DNA of 64,000 nt from NCBI GenBank assembly GCA_016719565.1, contig JADJYU010000010.1, positions 248,001 through 312,000 on the forward strand. The letters run 5' to 3'. Of the stretch, positions 26,962 to 36,210 are shown piece after piece (the first letter of the stretch is position 1; each line of letters opens with the position of its first letter). The stretch comes from Ignavibacteria bacterium. Lineage in GTDB: Bacteria; Bacteroidota; Ignavibacteria; Tepidaquicellales; Tepidaquicellaceae. The notes under the pieces were generated by a model, which worked only from the letters and a program-made list of their open reading frames with translations, was not told the origin of the DNA and made no database searches. A program made the translations under genes and the position numbers.

Positions 26962-27405
26962 TTGATCATCTATTTCAAAATTGCTGATCCGCTCAGACCT
27001 GTTTACATCCCCGAATATAAAACTTCCGGATCAGCAGGCATGGATCTCTGCAGCGCCTCTCCGGAAAAAATTATTATTCCAAAATCAGAATATACAATCG
27101 TCCCTACTAATTTGATAATGGAAATTCCTGATGGCTTTGAAGCTCAGGTAAGACCGAGAAGCGGACTTGCGCTTAAATACGGCGTTACTGTTTTAAATAC
27201 TCCTGGTACTATCGATTCTGATTACCGCGGTGAAATAAAGGTGCTGCTCATTAACCATGGAAAAACTGATTTTGAAATTAATACCGGTGACAGAATAGCT
27301 CAGCTTATAATTTCTTCTCATGAAAAATGTGAACTGATCAAAGGGGAGAATATTTCACTTTCCGAAAGAGGAGACGGCGGTTACGGCAGTACAGGCATTG
27401 TATAA
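26962..27405 (+). CDS. dut: dUTP diphosphatase
   Basis: The 147-residue protein (TTG start) has the five trimeric dUTPase motifs: SAGMDLCSA (I), PRSGLALKYG (II), NTPGTIDSDYRGEIKV (III), GDRIAQLI (IV) and ERGDGGYGSTG (V). It hydrolyses dUTP to dUMP, keeping uracil out of DNA and supplying dTMP synthesis. Length is normal and the start is fixed by the conserved N-terminus. Confidence 0.95.
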   Translation: MIIYFKIADPLRPVYIPEYKTSGSAGMDLCSASPEKIIIPKSEYTIVPTNLIMEIPDGFEAQVRPRSGLALKYGVTVLNTPGTIDSDYRGEIKVLLINHGKTDFEINTGDRIAQLIISSHEKCELIKGENISLSERGDGGYGSTGIV

Positions 27406-27429
27406 AATCTTAAATTTTACAGAATTATT

Positions 27430-28154
27430 TTGACCGGGACTTTAAATCTGGTTTCTACTCCTATAGGCGATTACTCGGATATGAGTCTCCGCGCTCTGAG
27501 GACTTTGGAAGAATCAGATAAAATTTATTGCGAAGAATTTAAAGAAGGAACAAGACTTCTCAGGTTTTTTGAAATTAAAAAGGAAGTTGAGGAACTGAAT
27601 GAACATAACGAACAAGAAGCAAGTGAAGATATTTTCAATGAACTTCTTCAGGGAAATAATATATCCATTATATCAGACTGCGGGACTCCCCTCTTTTCCG
27701 ACCCGGGAAAATTGATCTTAAGTAAATGTATAGAAGCTGGAATAAAAGTAGAATTCATGAGCGGAGCCAATTCGCTTTTATCAGCTATTGTGCTGTCCGG
27801 TTTTGATATCAGCAGATTTTTTTATTACGGATTTCTGTCACCAAAAGCTGAGATCAGAAAAAAGCAGATGAAAGAATTTAATTTATCTGACCGTGTTACT
27901 GTTATTCTCGACGCACCATACAGACTAAAAGCAGTATTAAATGACATTCGTGATATCTTCGGTGAGAGAAATGTTTTCGTAGCTTTTAATATTACACAGG
28001 AAAGTGAAAAAAATTCAGAGGTTCTGCGGCAGATATTCTTCAGCAAATCGGTGAAGAAAATCTAAAAGGTGAATTCGTAATTGTTATTGACAAACATTAT
28101 GAAAAGACAATAAAAATCTCAGATAATTATGATCACAACAACTATATACAATAA
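27430..28154 (+). CDS. rsmI: 16S rRNA 2'-O-methyltransferase RsmI, with a single-base frame break
   Basis: From a TTG start the protein reads LNLVSTPIGDYSDMSLRAL, then ISDCGTPLFSDPG (SAM site), MSGANSLLSAIVLSGF and VILDAPYRL, all RsmI hallmarks (methylates C1402 of 16S rRNA). The frame is lost in seven A at 28007-28013 and would stop at 28065. Adding one A gives a normal C-terminus (FRGSAADILQQIGEENLKG, then EFVIVIDKHYE) that ends at TAA 28152-28154, overlapping corA by 26 bases. The restored tail is strong evidence that the gene is intact in the organism. Confidence 0.88.
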
Positions 28155-29115
28155 AGAGAAAGGTCTTTATTCAACATCCGGCGATACTTTGAAAAAATGG
28201 GATTATGATAATGAGGATATTCTCTGGACTGATATTCATGATGTTAATCCCGAAGATGCAGGCAGATTATTAAAAGATGTTTTTCAATTTCACCCGCTCG
28301 CAATTGAAGATTCGTATAAATATGTACGAGACCTTGCAGTCCATCATCCTAAAATAGACGACTTTGAAAATTATCTTTTCATTGTGTTCAACGGAATTCA
28401 GTCCGGAGAGACAGGAAAAAAGTACAGCATATTTTCTTTAAGCTGTTTCCTCGGAAAAAATTTTCTTGTTACTATTCATAATGAAAAGGGCGAAAATACG
28501 ATCTCGAAAAATATAAAGAACTTCATCTCCGAATCTACATTCAAAAAAGGTCCTGACTTCATTCTTAATCTTATTCTCGATGAGATCGTTGACAGATATT
28601 ATCCGGTTCTTGATCATATTGAATCTGAGATCGATCTGGTTGAAACAAAAATTTTCAAGGAAATGCCAAGCAACCGGAATCTCCTCAGCATTCTGAATCT
28701 TAAAAAAGAACTTATCAGACTCAGGAGAATTTCTTCATATCAGAAAGAGATATTGTATAAGCTGTCAAGAAGAGAAACTGATTTAATTTCACTTGAAGAA
28801 TCGGTTTATTACAGAAATGTATACGATCACCTTGTCAGAGTTGCGGATACTTCAGAGTCTTACCGTGATTATGTATCAGGTATTCTGGACTCCTACCTTT
28901 CCGTTGTAAATAATAAAATGAATGAAGTGATGAAATTTCTGACTATTATCGCTACAATCATACTGCCGCTGACTTTAATAACAGGAGTTTTCGGAATGAA
29001 CTTTGACACAATTCCATTTTTGAAGAGTGAATTCGGATTTTATGTGAGTATCATAATAATGCTGATAATTGCAACTGTTATGCTTGGATGGTTTCGATTT
29101 AAGAAATGGATATAA
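28129..29115 (+). CDS. corA: CorA-type magnesium/cobalt channel
   Basis: The 328-residue protein has a large cytoplasmic N-terminal domain (residues 1-265) with long helices (DHIESEIDLVETKIFKEM) and two C-terminal membrane helices. The selectivity loop signature GMN lies in ITGVFGMNFDTIPF near residue 289. It forms a pentameric Mg2+ uptake channel. It ends 6 bases before the convergent aminotransferase. Confidence 0.95.
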   Translation: MITTTIYNKEKGLYSTSGDTLKKWDYDNEDILWTDIHDVNPEDAGRLLKDVFQFHPLAIEDSYKYVRDLAVHHPKIDDFENYLFIVFNGIQSGETGKKYSIFSLSCFLGKNFLVTIHNEKGENTISKNIKNFISESTFKKGPDFILNLILDEIVDRYYPVLDHIESEIDLVETKIFKEMPSNRNLLSILNLKKELIRLRRISSYQKEILYKLSRRETDLISLEESVYYRNVYDHLVRVADTSESYRDYVSGILDSYLSVVNNKMNEVMKFLTIIATIILPLTLITGVFGMNFDTIPFLKSEFGFYVSIIIMLIIATVMLGWFRFKKWI

Positions 29116-29121
29116 AGTTTT

Positions 29122-30024
29122 TTAATTAATTATTTCACCTTCAGTCTCTGTTCTCTTTTTAAACTCTTCCATAATTTTATTCAGAATTTTCAGACCGGTA
29201 TTATTTATAATTTTTCTTCCGTCAATTTCATAAACGGATGTGAGCTCCCCCATCGTACCCGTTGTAAAAACTTCATCCGCATTGTAAAATTCTGAAACTG
29301 AAATATTTCTTTCCTTACATATCAGATTAAGTTCTGCAGTAATTTCCATAACTAAACCGCGCGTTATACCCGGAAGACAGGAATCCGGATTCGGAGTATG
29401 CAGTATTCTGTTTTTAATCATAAATACATTTGTTGCATTTGTTTCAGATACAAATCCGTTTCCGTCAAGCATTAACGCATCATCAGCTCCGTATAGATTT
29501 GCTTCTATCTTTGCCAGAATATTATTGATCAGATTATTGTGATGTATTTTTGAATCCAGATACTGAGGAGAGTTTCTTCTGATGTGTGAAGTTACAAGCT
29601 TAATTCCCGAAGCATTATCATAGACAGGTTTTTTCCATTCGGCTAATACGATCAAACAAGGACCTTTCGTATTAAGACGCGGATCCATTCCCGATGTGAT
29701 CTTCTCACCTCTTGTCAGAGTCAGCCTTATATGCGCATCATTTTTCATTCCGTTCGCTTTAAGTGTTTCCATAACCGCTTTCTTTATGAAATCAAAACCG
29801 GGAATATTTTCAAAACACAATGTCTTTGCTGATTCCTGCAGTCTGTGGACATGTCTGTCAAAGCAGAATATTTTTCCGTTATAAATTCTCAGTCCTTCCC
29901 ATACTGCATCTCCTCCCTGCACCGAACTGTCAAATACCGATACCTTAGCATCCTTTCTTTCATACAGCCTGTCGCCTATGAATACTTTAATGTCACTGTT
30001 TCTTTCGTCAAATTTCTGAAGCAT
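29122..30024 (-). CDS. Class IV (branched-chain/D-amino-acid type) aminotransferase
   Basis: The 300-residue PLP enzyme has the fold-type IV N-terminus VFIGDRLYERKDAKVSVFDSS, then QGGDAVWEGLRIY, a lysine in DSKIHHNNLINN that is the likely PLP anchor, and NATNVFMIKN and TTGTMGELTSVYEIDGR further on. It transfers amino groups between branched-chain or related amino acids and 2-oxoglutarate. Substrate is uncertain. It follows the sulfotransferase-like gene by 2 bases, so the two act as one unit. The pairing is uncommon for a plain IlvE and suggests a specialised role. Confidence 0.8.
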   Translation of the reverse strand: MLQKFDERNSDIKVFIGDRLYERKDAKVSVFDSSVQGGDAVWEGLRIYNGKIFCFDRHVHRLQESAKTLCFENIPGFDFIKKAVMETLKANGMKNDAHIRLTLTRGEKITSGMDPRLNTKGPCLIVLAEWKKPVYDNASGIKLVTSHIRRNSPQYLDSKIHHNNLINNILAKIEANLYGADDALMLDGNGFVSETNATNVFMIKNRILHTPNPDSCLPGITRGLVMEITAELNLICKERNISVSEFYNADEVFTTGTMGELTSVYEIDGRKIINNTGLKILNKIMEEFKKRTETEGEIIN

Positions 30025-30026
30025 AA

Positions 30027-30746
30027 TTAATTAGCTTTAATTGAAAATTCCTGTAATTCATTATAATAGAACATACACTCTTCATAAAGTGAAATAAACT
30101 CTTCAGGTAACTGAGATTCATCCGATACATATTTTGAAAAGCCGGTAGATCTGTGAACATTCTTATACCAGTGCTTCGCCCAAACTCCGTCTTCCGGGAT
30201 CGGACCGGGTTTCCAGTTCAGCATATTTTTATCAAACGGTATTCCGATCTTATTACAAAGTTCGGTCAGTACTTTTTCAGGGTCTTTAAGAATTTCTCCC
30301 GAGTCAATAACAGGAGGATCCTGTTTCATGGAAATCAGTTTCTGAAATAGTTCATACTGCTTTTTAACGCCAATCCTTTCCATATTTACATCGGCTATAA
30401 CTTTTGAAAATGAAATGATAAGATCTTTCGGATCTCTGATCAAAAACACATTTATGACTTCATTTAAAAATTCTTCTCTTAATCCGATAAAATGGTGAGT
30501 CATTTGTTTGAAAAAAAGGACTTCACTGTTATGTTCTCCGAGAATTATTTCACTGATCACATTTTCACCGTCCGGATCCATGCTGTCTATAATTTCCTGT
30601 CTGCCGGGATGATCCGAACCGGTTAGTCTGAGATAATGTGCATATAGAGGTTCATCAAAAACTGTTGTATCATTTCTCTGCGCAAATGAATACATCAGAG
30701 CAGTTGAAATATTTCTCGGACTTGACCACAGACAAATACGTTTCAT
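30027..30746 (-). CDS. Sulfotransferase-like P-loop protein
   Basis: The 239-residue cytoplasmic protein starts with a PAPS-loop-like motif (ICLWSSPRNISTALMYSF) and has the second nucleotide-binding segment NVFLIRDPKDLIISFSKV near residue 97. A C-terminal trp-rich region follows (NWKPGPIPEDGVWAKHWY). It resembles the sulfotransferase superfamily; the acceptor is unknown. It is paired with the class IV aminotransferase just downstream. The upstream 185 bases separate it from purM and hold a large palindrome. Confidence 0.75.
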   Translation of the reverse strand: MKRICLWSSPRNISTALMYSFAQRNDTTVFDEPLYAHYLRLTGSDHPGRQEIIDSMDPDGENVISEIILGEHNSEVLFFKQMTHHFIGLREEFLNEVINVFLIRDPKDLIISFSKVIADVNMERIGVKKQYELFQKLISMKQDPPVIDSGEILKDPEKVLTELCNKIGIPFDKNMLNWKPGPIPEDGVWAKHWYKNVHRSTGFSKYVSDESQLPEEFISLYEECMFYYNELQEFSIKAN

Positions 30747-30851
30747 TTTATAAAAATAAATTGATGTTAAATTATAGATACATATTTAAAATTTGCAATT
30801 CTGTATTCTGTGTCGCGATCTTCTAATATTTTCTGAAAATATTTTTCCCGT

Positions 30852-30878
30852 TCTGTGTTTAAACACTTTAAACACAGA
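30852..30878. promoter_or_regulatory. 27-bp perfect palindrome in a divergent promoter region
   Basis: Twelve-base arms (tctgtgtttaaa and its complement) are separated by cac. It lies between the divergent sulfotransferase and purM genes. No gene ends there, so an operator is likelier than a terminator, though a T run follows on the plus side. Confidence 0.5.
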
Positions 30879-30931
30879 TTTTAAAATTTGTAATTCATTG
30901 AAACACAAGGTTAGTTTGGGTATTTTGATAA

Positions 30932-31927
30932 GTGAAATTAAGTTATAAGTCTTCCGGTGTAAATATCTCAGAAGCCGACAAATTCGTCGAAAAAATAAAA
31001 CCCCTCGTCACAAAAACATTTACAAAAGAAGTACTTAAAGGAATTGGTAATTTCGGTGCATTTTATGAAGTGAATTTAAAAAAGCATAAGAGTCCTGTTT
31101 TTGTTTCAAGTGTTGACGGAGTGGGGACAAAACTGAAGATCGCAGCTTCGCTTAAAAAGTTTGACACGATCGGTGAAGATCTAGTTAATCACTGTGTGAA
31201 TGATATTGCAGTGTGCGGCGCAGTTCCGATGTTTTTTCTTGATTACTATGCGACAGGAAAGCTGAACAGTGAAGAAGCGGCAGATGTAGTAAAGGGAATT
31301 GTCAGAGGATGCATCAGCAATAAATGTTCACTTATTGGAGGAGAGACTGCTGAAATGCCGGGAGTGTATCACGGTAATGACTTTGATCTGGCCGGCTCAA
31401 TCACTGGAATTGTTTCGAAGAAAGAGATAGTGAACTCTTCAAATGTAAAAAAGGGAAATGTTCTGATTGGCTTAAGATCAAACGGACTTCATACTAACGG
31501 GTACTCTCTTGTAAGAAAAATTTTTGAATCAAAAAAAGAACTTAGCAAAAAATATCCGGGACTTAATTCTGATCTCGGAAGTGAATTGCTTAAAGTACAC
31601 AGATCGTATCTTGACATTATACAGAGTTCTTTAAAAAAGTTTAAGATCAATTCCATCTCGCATATTACAGGAGGCGGAATTATCGGTAACACTAAACGGG
31701 TTGTTCCGAAAGATCTTAAGATAAGCGTTGACTGGAATTCATGGGAAAGACCTGAGATTTTTAAACTGATACAAAACAAAGGTAATGTATCAGAATCGGA
31801 TATGAGAAATACTTTCAATCTCGGTATAGGATTGATATTTATAGTATCACAAAATACAGTAAATGATTTTATGAAATTTCTGAAAAGTAAAGATGAGTAT
31901 CCTGTAAGTATGGGAATTATTATTTGA
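30932..31927 (+). CDS. purM: Phosphoribosylformylglycinamidine cyclo-ligase (AIR synthetase)
   Basis: The 331-residue protein starts at GTG with YKSSGVNISEADKFV. It shows the family core SVDGVGTKLKIAASL, NDIAVCGAVPMFFLDYYATGKL and GGETAEMPGVYHGNDFDLAG, and HITGGGIIGNTKRV in the second half. It closes the imidazole ring in purine synthesis using ATP. The C-terminus is a little short but complete (SMGIII). It is a single gene here, with no other pur genes adjacent. Confidence 0.93.
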   Translation: MKLSYKSSGVNISEADKFVEKIKPLVTKTFTKEVLKGIGNFGAFYEVNLKKHKSPVFVSSVDGVGTKLKIAASLKKFDTIGEDLVNHCVNDIAVCGAVPMFFLDYYATGKLNSEEAADVVKGIVRGCISNKCSLIGGETAEMPGVYHGNDFDLAGSITGIVSKKEIVNSSNVKKGNVLIGLRSNGLHTNGYSLVRKIFESKKELSKKYPGLNSDLGSELLKVHRSYLDIIQSSLKKFKINSISHITGGGIIGNTKRVVPKDLKISVDWNSWERPEIFKLIQNKGNVSESDMRNTFNLGIGLIFIVSQNTVNDFMKFLKSKDEYPVSMGIII

Positions 31928-31999
31928 TAATAATTTATTCCGTAATCTTTAATTAAAACTAACTAACAATAATTATATAACTTTAAACTGCAGACTACC

Positions 32000-33385
32000 A
32001 TGACAAATTTAACTGAAAATAAAATCCTAACGGATACTCTGAAAGTGAATCACAACGGAAAGCAAAAATCAGTTTCGATCACTCCGGAAAATGTTCAGAC
32101 CGAGCTGAAAAAGCATATGCTTGTGGATGGATTTGATATTACAATAGATCTTGAAAAATCCGGCGGCGCATATCTGTATGATTCTAAACACGGAAAAAAT
32201 TATCTGGATTTCTTTACATATGTTGCATCGAATCCTCTGGGAATGAATCATCCGAAACTCAATAATGAGAAATTTATAAATGAGATCGGAAAGGTAGCTG
32301 TGAACAAGCCTTCCCTGTCGGATATTTATACTGAGACACAGGCTGAATTTGTCAGTACGTTTTTTAAGCTTGCTGTACCGGAATATTTCAAGTATTCATT
32401 TTTTATTGAAGGCGGAGCGCTGGCTGTTGAAAATGCGCTTAAAGCTGCAATGGACTGGAAGGTCAGAAAGAATTTCAAAAAAGGGTACACTGAAGAAAAA
32501 GGCCATCAGATAATTCATTTCAAAGAAGCGTTTCACGGCAGAAGCGGTTATACAATGTCACTTACAAATACCGATCCTGCAAAAATACTTTACTATCCGA
32601 AATTCAAATGGCCGAGAATTGACAATCCGAAGATCACTTTTCCTTTGAATGATGAAAACCTTGCTAACGTTATTGCTGCTGAAGAGAAAGCTGTGAATCA
32701 GATCATGACAGCGCTTGCTGAGAATAAAGATGATATCGCTGCCATTATTCTGGAACCGATACAGGGAGAAGGCGGAGACAATCATTTCAGAAAAGAATTT
32801 TTTATAAAACTCAGAGAACTCTGTGATGAAAATGAAATGATGCTGATCTTTGATGAAGTACAGACCGGTATCGCTCTTACAGGAAAAATGTGGGCTCATA
32901 TGCATTACGTGCAGCCTGATCTTATTTCATTCGGAAAGAAAACTCAGGTATGCGGAGTACTGAGCACCGGCAGAATTGATGAGATAGAAGAAAATGTTTT
33001 CAGGACTCCGAGCAGGATCAACTCAACCTGGGGTGGTAATATGACTGACATGAAAAGATTTACTAAAATACTTGAGATCATCAGTGAAGAAAATCTTGTA
33101 GAAAATTGTAAAGTCATGGGTGATCATTTACAGAAAGGTATTTCCGGTCTGGCGGAAAAATATCCTGGGAAAATCAGAAATGCAAGAGGACTCGGACTCT
33201 TCTGCGCATTTGATGCTGCAGACGGAAAGATGAGAGACGAAATAAGGAGTGGGGCTTTTGATAACGAATTAATTCTTCTCGGTTCAGGTGAAAAGTCGGT
33301 GAGATTCAGACCGCCGGTAAATATCGGCGCTGAAGATATTGATAAAGGAATAGCAATACTGGATAAAGTTATAAATGGAATTTAA
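32000..33385 (+). CDS. lat: L-lysine 6-aminotransferase
   Basis: The 461-residue class III aminotransferase fits the lysine epsilon-aminotransferase type: ISFGKKTQVCGVL contains the PLP-binding lysine near residue 313, and IEGGALAVENALKAAMDWKVRKN and FDEVQTGIALTGKMWAHMH are typical of that branch. It converts lysine to the 6-semialdehyde (piperideine-6-carboxylate), the entry to lysine breakdown. The dehydrogenase that normally follows is not adjacent. It ends 46 bases before fur. Confidence 0.88.
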   Translation: MTNLTENKILTDTLKVNHNGKQKSVSITPENVQTELKKHMLVDGFDITIDLEKSGGAYLYDSKHGKNYLDFFTYVASNPLGMNHPKLNNEKFINEIGKVAVNKPSLSDIYTETQAEFVSTFFKLAVPEYFKYSFFIEGGALAVENALKAAMDWKVRKNFKKGYTEEKGHQIIHFKEAFHGRSGYTMSLTNTDPAKILYYPKFKWPRIDNPKITFPLNDENLANVIAAEEKAVNQIMTALAENKDDIAAIILEPIQGEGGDNHFRKEFFIKLRELCDENEMMLIFDEVQTGIALTGKMWAHMHYVQPDLISFGKKTQVCGVLSTGRIDEIEENVFRTPSRINSTWGGNMTDMKRFTKILEIISEENLVENCKVMGDHLQKGISGLAEKYPGKIRNARGLGLFCAFDAADGKMRDEIRSGAFDNELILLGSGEKSVRFRPPVNIGAEDIDKGIAILDKVINGI

Positions 33386-33403
33386 AATGTAATTTCTCTA
33401 TCT

Positions 33404-33426
33404 TTATTAAGACAAATTCTTAATAA
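33404..33426. promoter_or_regulatory. Inverted repeat just before the fur-type gene
   Basis: Perfect 9-base arms ttattaaga/tcttaataa separated by 5 bases end 5 bases before the fur start codon. Size, AT richness and position fit a Fur/PerR-family autoregulatory operator; a weak terminator of the preceding gene is the alternative. Confidence 0.5.
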
Positions 33427-33431
33427 GGAAA

Positions 33432-33893
33432 TTGAAATTGACATTCGAAGAAATTAAAAATACATTTATTGCTTATCTTAAGGATAACGCTCATCGCATC
33501 ACAAATGAGAGATTTCTGATACTTAATGCCGCTCTGAATATGGAGGAGCATTTTGATGCTGATGAGCTTTATCTTAAAATGAAGAATGATTACCTCAATG
33601 TTTCACGGGCTACAGTATACAAAACGCTTGAGCTTATGAGCGAATGTGAAATACTTACCAAACATAATTTTAAAGGCGACCGCACCAGATACGAAACAAA
33701 GATTGGCAGAAAGCCTCATTATCATCTTATTTGTGTTAACTGCAATAAGATAATCGAGTTTGAATACCCTCAGATAGAAAAAATCCAGGATAAAATATGC
33801 AAAGATAATAATTTTAAAATGGTTGATCATACTCTTCAGGTATTTGCTAAATGTAATGATGAAAAAACCTGTAAGAACAATTCCGGAAATTAG
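33432..33893 (+). CDS. fur: Fur-family metal-responsive repressor
   Basis: The 153-residue protein has a winged helix (NVSRATVYKTLELMSECEIL, residues 55-76) and the metal/dimer domain. The latter has HYHLICVNCNKIIEF (His cluster and the first CxxC zinc pair) and a second cysteine pair near the end (KCNDEKTCKNN, CX4C). It would repress iron- or metal-responsive genes. Located directly before feoA-feoB, iron sensing is the natural inference, but Fur, Zur and PerR cannot be separated by eye. It starts at TTG, preceded by aagga. Confidence 0.85.
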   Translation: MKLTFEEIKNTFIAYLKDNAHRITNERFLILNAALNMEEHFDADELYLKMKNDYLNVSRATVYKTLELMSECEILTKHNFKGDRTRYETKIGRKPHYHLICVNCNKIIEFEYPQIEKIQDKICKDNNFKMVDHTLQVFAKCNDEKTCKNNSGN

Positions 33894-33923
33894 ATAAGTT
33901 AATTTATAATGAATAAGTAAATT

Positions 33924-34169
33924 TTGAATATTAATAAAATTACAGACATCATGAAAACTGCAGCTGATATGAAGATCGGAGAAAAAGCGAGAATTGAAGA
34001 TATAGATAATTCCCATCCCTCGTCACACAGACTTATGGAGATCGGGTTTACTCCGGGACAGGAAATTGAAATGCTGAACAAAACTTTATTCAACGATCCG
34101 ATCGCATTTTCCATAAGAGGATCAATTATAGCAATCAGAAAAAATGAAGCTGCGTCAATAATAATTTGA
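33924..34169 (+). CDS. feoA: FeoA-type SH3 protein
   Basis: The small beta-barrel protein of up to 81 residues has the FeoA pattern MKIGEKARIEDID, SSHRLMEIGFTPGQEIEML and DPIAFSIRGSIIAIRKNEA. It helps the ferrous-iron transporter FeoB. The computed start is TTG at 33924; the ATG at 33951 (MKTAADMKIG) is an equally good or better start. Its stop overlaps the feoB TTG start (TTGA), so translation is probably coupled. Confidence 0.88.
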   Translation: MNINKITDIMKTAADMKIGEKARIEDIDNSHPSSHRLMEIGFTPGQEIEMLNKTLFNDPIAFSIRGSIIAIRKNEAASIII

Positions 34170-36207
34170 AGGATCAGACTACTTTAAATAAAACCCCCCT
34201 GATAGCAATCACCGGTCAGCCTAACACAGGAAAAACTACATTATTTAATCAGCTCAGCGGAAAGAAATTTAAAACAGTAAATTATCCCGGTTCTACTGTT
34301 GAATATTCAATTTCAAAAATATTATCAAAGTATGCAGTCAATGCAAACATACTCGACTCCCCCGGTATTATTAGTTTGCTTCCGGTTTCACCTGATGAAG
34401 AACTGTCAGTTCAAACATTATTCAAACATCCTGAACACGGTACGCCTGATATAATTGCCGTAACTGTAGATGCGAGTCAGCTCTCAAGAAATCTTTACCT
34501 TGTAAGACAACTCATTAATTCAGGATTCAACGTAGTTGTAATACTTACTATGCTGGATCTTCTTCATAAAAAAGGTTTTGATATTTCAGATAAGAAGCTT
34601 TCAGAAATTCTGAAATGTGATGTAGTGAGAGTAAACTCAAAGACAGGAGAAGGTATAGATAATTTCCTGACTTCCGTGAATAAATCCATCCTGCAGCTCA
34701 GTAAATTGTCCGAAAATAATTCCGTCACCGGTCATTTTCCGGTCAGCAGAGAAAATCTTTTGAAGTCATATACAGAGATCGAACAGATCGAAAAAGATGT
34801 TATTTTTAACACAGGTATTTCTGAGACCTTTAAAGAGACTGACTTAGATAAAATCAATAAAGAGTTAATAGTTTTAAACAGTCCCGGTTCATTTCAGAAA
34901 CCCGATGAATTTACTTTAAAGCTTGATAAGTTCGTGCTTCATAAATTCTGGGGACTTATAATATTTTTCCTGACGATGCTGATAATGTTTACATCGGTAT
35001 TCTATATTGCAGCGCCTGCCATGGATCTTGTAAATGACGCATTCAGTTTATGGTCGGAAAATGCTTCTGATATTGTAGGAGACAACTGGTACGGAAACCT
35101 GATCTCACAGGGCATTATAAGCGGAGTGGGCTCGGTGATGGTATTTCTTCCGCAGATACTTATTCTTTTTCTTATTCTAAGTCTGCTTGAGAACTCCGGT
35201 TTTCTTGCGCGCGGCGCAATGATAATTGATAAACCTTTGTCAAAGATCGGCTTAAACGGTAAATCGTTTGTTCCGATGCTGTCAGGATTTGCCTGCGCTA
35301 TCCCGGCAATGATGGCCACCAGAACAATTACAAATAAGAAAGAAAGGATGCTTACTATTTTCATTATTCCTCTGATGAGCTGCAGCGCAAGACTCCCCGT
35401 TTATGCGCTTCTTATTGCTTTTCTTATCCCGAAAGATGATGCGCTGACAGGAGGTTTAATATTAACACTTATATATATTTTCAGCATTGCAAGCTCATTG
35501 GTAATAGCTGCGGTGGTAAACAAATTCAGTAAATCTTTTTTAAACACTAACGACAATTCATCATTTATACTGGAGCTTCCTGCTTACAGAAAACCTAAGT
35601 TAACTGCAGCCGTCACAAGTATGTTTTCGAATGCAAAGCAATATGTTTTAAAAGCAGGTCCGGTGATTTTATATCTTTCAATTATACTCTGGGTATTGAC
35701 CTATTTGCCGAATTACGATCCGGTGGTAAATGAAAACGGGAAATCGGAAGATGAGATAGTTATGTTAAAAAATTCAGAAAGAATAGCAACTTCCTATGCA
35801 TCTGAGATAGGTTACTTCATTGAACCTGTAATGAAACCTCTTGGACTGGACTGGAGAGTAGGAGTAGCACTGATAGCTACATTTGCTGCGAGGGAAGTAT
35901 TTGTGAGTTCGCTTATGGTAATTTTAAAGTTACTGATTCAGAGGAAGACAATCAAAGTTCTCTTCTGAGCGCAATGCAGAATGCGACTTTCGAAAATACC
36001 GGAGTTAAAATATTCACGCCGGCTACAACTGCAGGACTTATTGTCTTTTTTGTTTTTGCATTACAATGCCTTTCTACCGTTGCTATATCTAAGAAAGAAA
36101 CCGGCGGCTGGAAGATACCTTTATTGCAGGTAGTTACATTTACATTACTTGCTTACGTATCAGCGTTTATAACTGTAAACGGCTTAAGATATTTTGGCGT
36201 CGAATGA
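34166..36207 (+). CDS. feoB: Ferrous iron transporter FeoB, frame broken once near the C-terminus
   Basis: The N-terminal G domain has GQPNTGKTTLFNQL (G1), NYPGSTVEY (G2) and DSPGIISL (G3). The membrane core has SGFACAIPAMMATRTITNKKERM and the second core half ending FAAREVFVSSLMVI. The frame breaks at four T, 35922-35925; adding one T gives IFKVTDSEEDNQSSLLSAMQ and joins the piece ending at 36207 (TAGLIVFFVFALQCLST, the C-terminal membrane helices). The complete product is about 680 residues, normal for the family. Starts at TTG, coupled to feoA. Confidence 0.9.
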
Positions 36208-36210
36208 TGC

